Below, piece after piece: positions 50,867 to 62,060 of a DNA stretch of 64,000 nucleotides. Both the position numbers and the translations under genes were made by a program. The notes below the pieces were generated by a model. It was not told the origin of the DNA, did not search any database, and worked only from the letters and a program-made list of their open reading frames with translations. Each line of letters opens with the position of its first letter. The first letter of the stretch is position 1. Origin of the DNA: Paragordius varius (Eukaryota > Nematomorpha); NCBI GenBank assembly GCA_964247055.1, contig OZ176054.1, positions 11,408,001-11,472,000 on the forward strand, written 5' to 3'.

Positions 50867-51457
50867 TCACTCTTTCGAGCGGTCATATCCGTAAACTATT
50901 TCGCCATAGAACCTGTCTAAGGCGTCTTCGCGTTTTAGGTTCAGTTTTGCCATTTCCCTCTTAACTGTATCTATGCATCGCGTTTTAGGGCGCCCTTTTC
51001 CTCTCTTGCCTTTCACAATATTATCATCCATCTTTTTATCAATGTAATTATTATCTCTTCTTTCTACATGTCCGAACCATCTTAAACGATTTACCATCAT
51101 CTTTTGCGTTACCGGTTTGATTTCCGTACTTCCTCTTATGTGGACATTCCTCACCTTGTCATTCCTCGTTACACCGCACATCAATCTAAGCATTCTCATT
51201 TCAGTAACCTCAAAGTGGCTCTCTTCTGATTTCTTTATTGCCCATGTCTGTGAGTTGTACATTGTTGGCTGTACAACAGCACTGTAAATCTTACCCTTAA
51301 CTTTTAGGTCAATATTTTTATCGCACAAAACATTTGAGATCTTTTTATAATTTGCCCAATTATTTCGCATTCTTAAATTAATATCATGCGTTAAAGAACC
51401 ATCTGCTGATAAAATCGCTCCTAAAATTTGCATTCCTCCTGATCTTTTAATACCCAC
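50867..51457 (-). pseudogene. LINE 2 C-terminal region
   Basis: 196 open codons: GAILSADGSLTHDINLRMRN (thumb), VVQPTMYNSQTWAIKKSEE, NRLRWFGHVERRDNNYIDKK and GRPKTRCIDTVKRE. These match the end of RTE-like reverse transcriptase polyproteins. The stop at 50867-50869 precedes the trinucleotide tail. Confidence 0.8.
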
Positions 51458-52745
51458 CCTTCTTCTAATTCCATTTCTCGTTTTTTCCCACCGAAATTTA
51501 AAAGTTTCGTTTTTTTATTAACTTTTAATCCGCATCGTCCTAACACATCAATCCATTTACCCACCAATTCTTTCAATTCATGCAACTCGTCGGACAGCAC
51601 TATTAGGTCATCTGCATAAAAATACCAGCCACCATGTTATCCTACTCGTCCATGCATATTATAAATAGTAACGGGCTGATTGCTGACCCCTTACAGACCC
51701 CTTGGTTTTTATAGGATCTGATACTCCCTGATGTGTTGGTTCGGTGTGAATCGTACATGCTTTTTAAAATCTTTATGTAACTTTCAGGGACATTTTTCCG
51801 TCTTAAGCTCCACCATATTGTACTCGGTGGTATTCTGTCAAGCCCCTACTCAATATCGATTAAAATACCATGCAACTCCTTTTTTCATTTCTATATGCTT
51901 CTCGATTAGCCTTCTTACTATATGAATCGGGTCAATGGTGGAATTTCCTGGAATAAAATGATTACCCTCTATACTAACCATTTTTCTCATTCGTTTCTCA
52001 AGTACTTTCTCAAATAACTTTATGTGTGCGACATCAATTTTATCCCTTTGTAAATATTACAATCATTAATATCTCCTTTACCCTTGAAAATGGGAACAGT
52101 GAACTCTCCTTCCATTCGTTTGGTATCATACCTGTAGTAACTACATTATTAAAACAATCCGTCAAAAATTCAATACCTTTCTCTGACATTATTTTTCCAT
52201 GATGTTAATATCGTCTGGACCTGCAGCCTTATTTATAGACATCTCTTTTAAACCAGCCTAGACTTCTTCTTTTGTTATACTTTCAATATGCGCAGATATA
52301 TAATCTGGTGTTTCGGGTAAATTTGTTTCACTGACGCACAATTCAAGGTCCTGGAAATATTCTTTCCATTTTTTCAATATCTTCGCTTCCTCAACGAGTA
52401 ATTTGCCGTTTTTATCTTTAATCGATGTCGCGTAAGGGGGCAAGTCCAGCTTTCCTCTGTGTCTTTGTCGAGCAAAGTTAAGTTATTGCTTACTGCTTAA
52501 CTCTTCATATAATGATGCCGTCTTTTCTTTTTTGACCAATCTTACAAGCTTTTAAGTTCCTTATTAATCTTTATATTTTTCCTTGTCTTCTGCATGGTGG
52601 GTAAACTTCCACATTTTAAAAGCTTTACTCTTCTCTCGCGATTTCAGAATTATTTTTTCGTCTTTCCACCATGCCTCTCTATATACCTGATTTCTGCCAC
52701 CTTTCATTCCGCACACCTTAACCGCCTTTCTTATTTTTTTGCCAC

Positions 52746-53240
52746 CTAAGACCAAACACTTTCTGGATCGCTGTTATTGTCTAGTATACCTACCGTTTCA
52801 AATCTATCTTTACTGTTTCTTAAGGAATCCCATTTAATTACCTTCGGCGCTATAAGCTTAGGCTTTTTAGCATTTATTGGTACATCTGTCAATTTACACA
52901 TAATTAAATTATGTTGTGTGCTAATCTGCAGGTTAGGTATGACTTTGCAGTCCAAAACAAACTTTAAAGACTTTCGTGGTGCCAGAATATAATCGATTTG
53001 TGACTTCTTATTTCCACTTCGTATTAAATGGCTATCCCTTTTAGTAAAAAAGGTATTTGTTATAGCTAAGTTATAAGATTGGGCAAATCTTAATAAACTA
53101 ACCCCTTCTTCATTTATAACTCCGTAGCCTTTTCCTCCGTGCCAAGGCTCAAAACCTCTTCTATTTTGTCCCACATGCCCATTGAAATCACCACAAAATA
53201 TGATTTCGTATTTCGTTAAAGTCATTTTTGCGTCTAACAA
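52746..53240 (-). pseudogene. LINE 2 endonuclease, C-terminal half
   Basis: 164 codons with IIFCGDFNGHVGQNRRGFEP, GVSLLRFAQSYNLAITNTFF and SQIDYILAPRKS, the C-terminal motifs of the EEP endonuclease fold. The final Ser-Asp-His block is diverged (STQHNLIMCKL). Confidence 0.8.
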
Positions 53241-53894
53241 ATCATAAAATTTATCTTTCTCCGGTTTAGTTAACCCTATCTGGGGGGCATAAACGCTAAA
53301 GATAGTAAAAACCTCTTATTTAACAATAGGTCGACACTTATAGGTTGGCAAATCTTGGACACACTATTATGGCGACTCCACTGAAACCATCCGTAGAACT
53401 TAATAAAACATTTTATAAGTACCCTCTAACGCAGGGGAGTCCAACACAAATGGCTTGAAGAGCCACCTTTTTGACCTCAAAATTCCAAAAAGCCGCTTTT
53501 TATTTATATATATCAAGAAATTGGTAACAAATAAATTTATTATATCATATAGATGTGCTAATTTTCATATCAAAAATAAACAGTATAAATATAATAATGC
53601 TTTGCTAATTAAAATATCAATGTGTAAAAAAAGATAAAAATACATTATGGTAAACTTGTTGCAATTCGATAGTATGGCTAGAGTAGACTGTGGCGAATTT
53701 GATCGCCACAATGTAACCTAATTTATTGAGACAGCGAGTTTATCATGAGGTGCGTACATGAAATTATAAAATGTGTGTTAAGTATTTCGCGTGATGCAAA
53801 ATCACGATGAATCAAGCAATGGACCTGACTTAAAAGAAAGTACATAAAAGCACATATATTAGCATCCTTAATTTATAATCTCTACAAAAAAATG

Positions 53895-54085
53895 TTACCT
53901 TCTTGAAGGGAGATGATAATCATGCAATTTAAAATGTATTGAGTTAAATATGAGCGTGTCTTGTTTGATAACGATTGGTGCCCATCCACGATGGGAAAAA
54001 ACAAGGGTGAGATGGAAAGCGATGCCATAAATTTGATCAAATATAAATAATGCATTGACACCGTAAAAATCTCTGTGCACATGAT
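53895..54085 (+). pseudogene. Inverted hAT transposase fragment
   Basis: The plus strand reads DWCPSTMGKNKGEMESDAI, homologous to TDGAPAMMGKNKGTVKLL on the opposite strand at 55.08-55.25 kb. A roughly 190-bp piece of the transposase core is thus present in inverted orientation 1.1 kb away. It follows a hAT-like terminus near 53434 (CAGGGGAGTCCAACACAAAT). Confidence 0.5.
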
Positions 54086-54210
54086 TGTTGTCTAGGAAAA
54101 TTAATAAAGTGTTTTATCTAATAAAAATAAAAGAAATACATATTTTTTATTGCATAATTAAATTTTTAATGGGATATTTGTATGTAATTTTTTTGCATAA
54201 TTTATTCAGT

Positions 54211-55887
54211 CTATATCAATAATACAGCACATCTCAATTTATTCTCCAAGTTTTCTTCAGTTAATAAAGAACGTGAAAGAGATTTTGTGTATTTCATTTT
54301 AGAAAAAAAACTTTCACAAAGATAAGTGGACCCAAAAGCACAAATTAATATTTGTGCAAAAATTCTTAAATTAGGAAATTTATCAAATGTTATATTTTAA
54401 TAAAATTCAATTTTATTTGTTTGCCCAAATAATAATTTTAATTCATTATTGGATTGCAAATCTAGTAATTCCATTTGTGAATTAATAGGAGCGTTGATAG
54501 CTTCAACGTAGAATGGACAACAAAATAAATCAAATATTTTTTCACACATCCCCGTATCGATTATTAATTCGATAATGTTAATTTGATCTGAATATTTTGA
54601 AAAATCGTTGGTTTTACCAGCTTTAAATTTATTCAATTCTGGAAAATGTTCAGCTAACGACAATTTTTACAAAACGCTTTAATATGGTTATTCGCATCAA
54701 CAATTAAATTATCTTGCTTTTGCAAGGTTTCATTTAATTGAGTTAGTTTTTTGGTAGTATCTATGGAAAATCACAAATCTGACAACCAATTTTCATTGGT
54801 TAATTCCTCTACCAAATAATTATTCTGCAATAGAAAAATATTTATTCCTTTTAATAAATAATTAAACTTTTTTAGACATTTCCCTCGACTAAGCCACTTT
54901 ACATCTGAAAAAATAAAAGATCTCCATATTCTGAATGAATTTCTTTTAATAGCTCCTTAAACTCCTATGCTTCAAAGCATGAGATTTTATAAAATTAACT
55001 ACTTTAATAACAACGGTCATAACATTGTCCATTGTCAGAGCATGTGCGCAGAGATTTTCACGGTGAATCATGCAATAAATTATAAATATATGGTCAATAT
55101 TAATACCATCGGATTCCATCTTATTAACAATAATTTCACGGTTCCCTTGTTTTTTCCCATCATAGCTGGGGCACCATCTGTTGTCAAACGAGATAGCGCC
55201 CTTATATTTAATTTATTGTCCTCAATACATTTTAAAATTGCATGAAACATATAATCTCCCTTAGTTGTATTTTTCATCGGAAGTAAGCCTAACATATCTT
55301 CTGTTATATAAAAAAATTCATCTATCCCTCGAATAAAGACTACCAATTGTGATAAGTTGCTTATATCTGTGGTTTCATCAAATGACAAGGAAAACGCCAC
55401 AAAATTTTGAATTCTTTCTTTTAGGGAAAGTTGAATTTCTTCTGCGATGTCTGTAATTCTTCGACACATAGTATTGTGCGAAAGACTTATACTCGATATT
55501 AATTCAACTTTATTAGGCAAACCACATTTTATAATTTCCAGTACGCATTCCTTTACAAACTCACCATCAGAAAAAGGCTTCATTTTTTGGCGAGTAAATT
55601 GGCAACAATATAACTTTCCTCTACTATCGGATAAGGTTGCGTAAATGAAATAGCTGGTTGGAGATTATTAATATTTTTTAAAGATTATAATTTTATTATT
55701 TTCAATTCTGTAGTCTTAATAAAATCCAAATGCATGGTATTGGCATGTCTTTTAAATTATATTAGCGAAACAGGTTTGTCGTAAATTTGCAAATAAGGCA
55801 CTTCGCTTTGTTGAAAATTTGAGTAAACCCATATTTTAATTCCCAATCGGGATTGTATTTTCTAGTTACTTTTTTAGATTTATGCAT
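54211..55887 (-). pseudogene. hAT transposase of GTF2IRD2/ZBED-like type, nearly full length
   Basis: The start ATG at 55885-55887 opens MHKSKKVTRKYNPDWELKYG, with a degenerate BED-type finger (KCLICKF). The catalytic core follows on 55583-55080: PFSDGEFVKECVLEII, CRRITDIAEEIQ, LSFDETTDISNLSQLVVFIR (DDE first acidic region) and TTDGAPAMMGKNKG. Then come a helical insert (54663-54397) and the C-terminal dimerisation segment STYLCESFFSKMKYTKS before TAG at 54211. At about 559 codons it is full size but interrupted by several stops and shifts. It resembles transposase-derived proteins annotated as general transcription factor II-I repeat protein 2. Confidence 0.8.
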
Positions 55888-55890
55888 ATT

Positions 55891-56215
55891 GAAAGCTAAA
55901 TAAATTATTTTAAATACCTATTTTTTGCAAGTAATTTAATTTTTCAATGGACCTTAATTATAATTTTCAGTATTGGTATGAAAGCTAAATAAATTATTTT
56001 AAATACCTATTTTTTGCAAGTATTTCAATGTTTCAATGGACTTAAATTATAATTCCCAGTATTGGTATGAAAGCTAAATAAATTATTTTAAATATCTATT
56101 TTTTGCAAGTATTTCAATGTTTTAATGGACTCAAATTATAATTCTCAGTATTGGTATGAAAGCTAAATAAATTATTTTAAATACCTATTTGCAAGTATAT
56201 GTTTTAATTTAATGT
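55891..56215. repeat. 89-bp tandem repeat, about 3.5 units
   Basis: Units start GAAAGCTAAATAAATTATTT at 55891, 55980, 56069 and 56158, exactly 89 bp apart. The fourth unit is partial. Each full unit ends CAGTATTGGTAT. Divergence between units is low (a few substitutions), so the array is recent. It lies just upstream of the hAT transposase start on the minus strand. Confidence 0.9.
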
Positions 56216-58940
56216 GAAAGCTTGAAGTTGGAAATAACATGCAAGAAAAAATGTGTTTTATAAGATTAAATGAATGCGATGATAGATATTTATAAAAGAA
56301 TTTTATTAAAAGTTTCTAAAAATAATTTAAATGTCAAAATAAAAATGCATAATTTACATATAAAAATCCACGCGGTGTTGGTCGGATCACCTTTGGTGAA
56401 CAAACAGCAGAGGCCAGTTTTGGATGTTCTGCAAAAACATCTACTCCGTAAGGAGTTTTTTCACAAGGGCATGTGAAAAGTAAAAACCTCGCCTCAACCT
56501 ATACACCATGGACACGTCTTATTCAAAAACTGCTAACTCTCTAACGAAACGATAATAATAATTGATATTACATTTTTAATAACTTCTACCTACTAACATA
56601 ACAATAATATATTTATATTTTATTTATTTTTCTAACTAATAACATTATATACTAATCATTACAAAATCCTCCTACCAATTAATTTAATAGTTCTTACTTC
56701 ATCATAACGATTCCAATAACGAAAAATTATAATAATAAACTGATATAACAATTATAAAAACACGACACCTGATAAATAATATCAACACATTTAAATTTGC
56801 TACCTGGAACATCGGTACTTTAAATGGAAAACTACACATGATAATTGATTCTCTCGAATCTAAGAATGTTGACATCTGCTGCTTACACGAAACCAGATTA
56901 AAAGGAGATAACTTAATTACCACGAACAATTACACACTTTACTATCAAGGACAAGAAAATGGTCAGGCTGGTGTAGCGATGGCGATTAAAAATTGTCTTC
57001 GCGAAAACGTTATCCAAGTAACGAGACACAATGAAAGAATTATACAGCTTGAGATTGTTCACGATGACTACCCTAAATATAATATCGATATACGCGCAAC
57101 AACCAGTTTGAAAAGACGAAATTAAACAACAATTTTGGACGGAACTCCAAGGTCTAACAAATATAATACCAGGCAAGGAATCCATCTTCTTAGGAGGTGA
57201 CTTTAATAGTCACATTAGTAATAATGAACACGATTTCAGGGAAGTCCATGGCGGAAACGGCTATGGCTGTACTGACAAGATGGGAGACCAGATGTTAGAA
57301 TATGCCAAGCAAACCAACTAATCATAGCCAACACCCTTCACAAAAAACCACAATCAACTTACCACTTTTCAAACAGCAAACTCTTCTACCATGATAGATT
57401 AAATCCTTTTGCCTAAAATAAAACGGCCACTATTAGTTAACATTAAAACTCACCCAACAAGTTCTACACAACACAAAATAGTGATTGCAGTCTTGAAAAA
57501 ACTAAAAAATAAACCCAATACCAAAGACCAGCCAAAATTAACCACAATAAACTACAGAATCAAACAATCAGGAACAAATACATTAACCAGGCATCCGAAA
57601 AGCTCCAGAAAAACAGCGAATCCATTGGTTCAAGATGGGATAACCTAAAAACAATAGTTAAAACAGCAGATAATATTTGTGGGGGATGCAAACCATAGTG
57701 GTGGAAAAAGGAATTAAAAGAGGTTACTAAAGAAAAAAACGACGCCTTCAAAGCATGGAAAAGGGATAGCAATGATAAAAACAGACAAACATATCTGATC
57801 GCAAAACACAAAGCGCAGAAAGAAATTAGAAAAACTATAAATGAAAATTGCCTAAAACTGGCCACAAAACTAGAGGACCAGATTAAAAATAAAAAAATCT
57901 TTAAATACATAAAGAATATAAACTCAAACAAACAAGATATCATTAAAACCAAATGTATAAAAAACAATATCAATGAAATAATCTCTAACCAAGAAAGTGT
58001 AATAAAGATATGGAAAGAAAGCTTGGAAGAATCAATAAACCAATCCAACAATTTAAAAATCACTCCAACACTAAAACCACCCACAAGCGGACCCATCCAC
58101 GAAATCACAGAAAACGAAGTATTAAAAGCAATACAAAAAATGAAGCCAAACAAGTCGTCAGGTGCAAGCGAACTATCAATCGATCTGCTTAAACCAATAC
58201 CATGCTTAACATCCTACCTTACAATTTTTTTAATGAAATTCTTGCAAAACGTGAAATTCCCCATGACTGGAATAAAAGTATAACGAACCCTATATATAAA
58301 AATAAGGGGGATCGTCTCGTCTGCTCCTCATACCGCCCCTTAAAACTTTTAGAACACACTTTCAAAATATTTGAAAGCATCATTGACAACCGCCTTAGAC
58401 AAACCATTACAATAACAAATAATCAGTTTGCATTTCGTGAACACAGCACTACAGATGCCATCTTCATTATCAGGCAACTACAGAAAATACCTTTCAAAAA
58501 ATCAAAAAATTTTCCACATATTTCTAGACCTGGAGAAAGCTTTTGATAATATCCCTAGGGCAACAATCAAATGGGCCCTAAGACAAAATTACATCGAAGA
58601 ATATTTAATAGAACTAATATTACTTCTTTATGAAAATACAACTACAATGGTACGCACGCAAATAGGAGACACGGAACCTTTCAAGACAAACACTGGCCTA
58701 CACCAAGGGTCTGTACTTAGTCCATTACTATTCATAATAATATTAGACTGTATTACAAAAAACATATCTACCCAACCACCCTAGGAGTTAATATTCGCGG
58801 ATGACATTGTTCTAACAGATATTTCAATTGAAATATCTTAAATAAATTCAGAACATGGAAAATTCTAGAGAACCATGGGCTGAAAATAAATATTAATAAA
58901 ACAAAAATAATGATATCAGGAGATCGTACGCAGCGCCCCA

Positions 58941-59082
58941 AATATCCATGCGCTATCTGCGACAAAGAAGTCAAAACAAATTCAATAAAATGCAACAAAT
59001 GCAAATTCTGGGTTCACTAAAAATGCTCCAAAATCACCGGCAAACTAAACGAACAAATAAACTTTAAATGTAACAACTGTAA
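58941..59082 (+). other. PHD-like C4HC3 finger inside LINE 3
   Basis: Cysteine and histidine ligands follow the PHD order: CAIC, then CNKC 12 residues on, then WVH, KC and finally CNNC. One in-frame TAA sits directly after WVH. The finger lies between the RT palm and the thumb, as described for several invertebrate LINE proteins. It could bind chromatin or nucleic acid during integration (inference). Confidence 0.65.
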
Positions 59083-59377
59083 AAACAATAATCCAACTCA
59101 AACACGCTCGACATATATGACAATCGACGAAAACCCAATAGAAAAAGTAGACCAGTTTACATACCTAGGAGACGTCATAGACTCTAAAGGCGATATAACT
59201 GGAGCAATAAGGAAACGAATTTAACAAGCATGGGGTAAAGTTAACTTTCTAAAATTTGTCCTTAAAAATAAAAATGTATGTAACAATAATAAATGGCTAA
59301 TATACAAAGCAGGAGTCAGGCCAGCTCTTACTTACGCCACCGAAACATGGCCCCTAAATAAAACAAATCTTGTCAAA

Positions 59378-59698
59378 ATGATAAATACGGAAAACAAAAT
59401 AATTAAAGCTTGCTGTTCTGTCTACAATATTCATCTTAAACACAAAAATGACACAGTAGAAAAGTTTATACAAAGAAGCAGGCTTAAATACTTGGGTCAC
59501 ATTGAAAGAAGACAAACCGACCATCCACTCCAAACCATTAAGCACAAACAACCTTTTGGAAACAACCGCAAAGGGCGCCCAACACATATCTGGAGCGACA
59601 ACATTAAAAATGACATAAAAATACTAAACCTCGACATTACTAAATGCCTAGATAAGGACCTTTGGAATAAGACCGTTCATGGAAACCTTCAAACATGA
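59378..59698 (+). pseudogene. LINE 3 C-terminal region
   Basis: 106 codons (KFIQRSRLKYLGHIERRQTD, KGRPTHIWSDNIKNDIKIL). It corresponds to the basic C-terminal tail also seen in LINE 1 and LINE 2, with the G-R-P signature. Confidence 0.75.
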
Positions 59699-60092
59699 AG
59701 TCAAAAAGCCATCAAGTATCAAGTTGAAAATTTATAAATTACTTAAAGTTTGCTGTCAACTATCTATACTCATATACTTATTTTTTACACTTTTTTAAAT
59801 AAAGTTGTTTATTAGTTAGCAACTTATAATAAAGCCGCTTATTGAAATAGTGAAAAAAAATGTATTTTTTCGCTTTTTCTTACTTTAATCAATAATAATT
59901 CTCCCTATTCTTTGGCAGTATACTTATCAGGCAATCATTACTTACATACCTGTAAATAAAAATATATAACTTTGCCCGCTCCCGCAAGGGACCCAAATTC
60001 GATATAACTAATAAAAAGGGCCCCTGTGTTGTTCGCCCCCCCCCCCCCCCAAACTGCTCCCCCTAGTTCCCCGTTTCGCCACTGGTTTCTAT

Positions 60093-60650
60093 ATAGAATT
60101 GAAATTATATGCTTAGAAAATTAAATGCGTAAAACCAAGCATAAATAGATGATTATCCTCTCAATTAACTGTCGGATTTATGGGGCCCCAAACGGCTTTT
60201 TTTCTATTGTGCTATTTATGGTATTGGTAACCTTATAAAAAAAATAAACGAAAGTCCTCATATGTAAAAAAATCCGTAATTGTAAAAATGAAATTTTAAA
60301 ATATTGAATATTAAAATGAAATATTATATTTTTCTATATACTGATTATAAATATTAAAATAGGTATTTATTCGTAATAAATTAATTATTATTTGGCTAAA
60401 TAATGATCTTTATAGTATATATTGGTGTCGATTTTTGGCCTTTTTATAGCGGTATTTTGGCCAATTTGTTCAATTCTACTAGTAAAAGCTAGGGCGAGAT
60501 CTTAGGCGGTCTCGTGCATTGCAGGCTCCATCCTGCCTTATATAACGACCGGGTCATTGGATTTCTCTACTCTATCTATATGTCATCCCAAGTTAGATTT
60601 AGTCATAGGAACAAAGTATGAGGATGATGGTGTCCCGGGTTTAATTTTAT

Positions 60651-60688
<38 letters not shown>

Positions 60689-60828
60689 AGCAAGAAATTG
60701 ATACACTAAAACTATATCATTGCATTGAGTAATCTGACATTTGCAATGCCTAAAGATATGCGAGCATATGTAACAAAAGCTCTGAATTGTTTGAAAAAAT
60801 GGTAAGCAATATACATGGCTGGACAAAT
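60093..60828. repeat. Segmental duplication block Q, copy 3, right part
   Basis: It resumes exactly after the hAT insertion and follows 11.90-12.63 kb (GATCTTAGGCGGTCTCGTGC; ACATGGCTGGACAAATC). It contains a TA run at about 60655-60682. It ends where a truncated hAT family B copy begins. Confidence 0.8.
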
Positions 60829-60833
60829 CAACT

Positions 60834-61400
60834 TTGGATATATCCAATATTAGGCAACTTGAGCAGTGCGGTTTTGATCAGGCGCATATCATTGAAGAAT
60901 TCGTAGATTTTAAAAATGATTCCACGGAGGCTATATTCAAGGAGAATCGTAGAGAAGAAAGATATGGCGAGTTTTGGCAGGATGTGCCAAATAAATATAA
61001 AAATATAAAAAAATCTCAAGTTATTCTAACTGTTTTTTCCTCAACTTACACGTGTGAAACGGCATATTCAAAAAAGAAGACATACAGAAATAGCTTAACC
61101 GATGATCATATGGACGACGTATTAAGATTGGCCTATGAGGCGAAACCAAATTTGGAAAATTATTGGTTAATATTATAATAAATGTTGTTATCATAATATT
61201 TTAATTTTTTAAACTAAATGGTGCAAAACGAGTTTTTAGCTGGATTTACATGCGATCCCAAAAAATTCATTGTGCTGATTTTGATATAAATATGTGCATA
61301 TGTGTCGAATAGCTATGGATTTGCCATTATAAGGTTCATGGCCCTCAAAAAAAATATGTATTTTATTTGGCCCGTCAAATTTTTTTGATGAGTACCACTG
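60834..61400 (+). mobile_element. hAT family B, copy 2 (3' part)
   Basis: It begins abruptly at transposase residues MDISNIRQLEQCGFDQ and runs to the terminus GATGAGTACCACTG. The open stretch 60834-61178 (114 codons) holds FSSTYTCETAYSKKKTYR and ends at TAA. Host sequence shared with 16362-17000 continues to about 62020, so this copy arrived by segmental duplication. Confidence 0.75.
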
Positions 61401-62060
61401 CTTTAAGGTATAAATAAAACACCTTTTGCTATATATTATCTCGGAATTATATAATATTCGTTTGTATCATCATATTTAATATAAACTAATTTTTTTTATA
61501 AACTACCAAATTTTAAAGAAAATAGCCCTTTAAAAATGCAATGATAGTAGAAAAGCATCCCTCCAATTATATAGAAAAAATGTTTATAATATCTTATGGT
61601 CATTAATTTGTTATAAATAAAATTTTCGATTAATATCCATATTTCGGAAACAACTTTTTATGTAAATTTTGGCATATATTTATAATTATTGCGGAATCTC
61701 GGCCCTTTTACCTTTATATGAAGAGAACAGGTTGTTTGCGGACGTGTCCAAGTTGCTAATTTTGAAGCTTACAACTTTAAATTTTCAAAAAATATTGTTT
61801 GCTTTTAATATGAAGGAGATATTTTTGGTAATGAGATATTTAGATTTCACTAAAAAATTTCTAATTCAAAATTAAATATTTGGGCAAATTTTGCCATTTC
61901 CTGATACGGTGCAGTTACCAGTTAAATAACTTTCTTAAATCACTCTTAAGGAAAATGATAATCCTGAGACATGGGCCTATCAGGAGATATATATTTTGTC
62001 TTTTGATAATTTTCAGTATGAGTTAGTAAACAATGCTTTATCATATTAATTGGGATATAG
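61401..62060. other. Duplicated non-coding flank
   Basis: Counterpart of 16362-17000. No gene. A short ORF at 61669-61875 is not conserved in the other copy. Confidence 0.5.

Larger units (their letters stand above)
50830..53420 (-). mobile_element. RTE-like LINE (element 2), 5'-truncated
   Basis: Read on the minus strand, it starts inside the endonuclease (VYAPQIGLTKPEKDKFYDLL, about 53300) and continues with FCGDFNGHVG and SQIDYILAPRKS (53240-52746). A linker with REAWWKDEK, the RT entry with WKEYFQDLE (52443-52258) and broken RT palm pieces (about 52250-51480, including SAISPLLFI and YADDLIVLSDEL) follow. The thumb/C-terminus is 51457-50867, with RLRWFGHVERRD and GKRGKGRPKTR. The 3' tail is (TAA)n at 50829-50852. 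The RT palm region has numerous stops and shifts, so it is older than LINE 1. Confidence 0.8.
56375..59825 (+). mobile_element. RTE-like LINE with PHD-like zinc finger (element 3)
   Basis: On the plus strand: endonuclease (about 56790-57420; FATWNIGTLNGK, CCLHETRLKGD, GVAMAIKN, FLGGDFNSHI), a lysine-rich linker, reverse transcriptase (about 58020-58860; KPNKSSGASELSIDLL, SYRPLKLLEHTFK, FLDLEKAFDNIPRA, GLHQGSVLSPLLF), a PHD-like finger (58941-59082), the thumb (VDQFTYLGDVIDSKGD) and the C-terminus LKYLGHIERRQTD to TGA at 59696-59698. The 5' boundary is approximate. About eight or more frame breaks make it inactive. AATAAA occurs near 59801. Confidence 0.8.
49475..60084. mobile_element. 10.6 kb hAT-terminated composite insertion
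   Basis: The left terminus is CAGTGGCGGTAAATTGTGGC and the right terminus is AGTTCCCCGTTTCGCCACTG, inverted over CAGTGGCG. The 8-bp target duplication is GTTTCTGT (49467-49474) and GTTTCTAT (60085-60092). The empty site GTTTCTGT is present once at 11888-11895 in block Q0. Contents are a hAT transposase C-terminus close to the left end, a LINE (minus), a second hAT transposase (minus), an 89-bp tandem repeat, a LINE (plus) and a poly-C tract at about 60037-60051. It is a hAT element inflated by nested insertions. Confidence 0.75.

Noticed and set aside
55891-56215. CRISPR-like array
   Set aside because: 89-bp contiguous units without spacers in an animal genome; an ordinary tandem repeat.
57560-58153. 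197-codon hydrophobic minus-strand ORF
   Set aside because: It is antisense to the lysine-rich linker of LINE 3; the hydrophobic composition is the mirror of AAA-rich codons.
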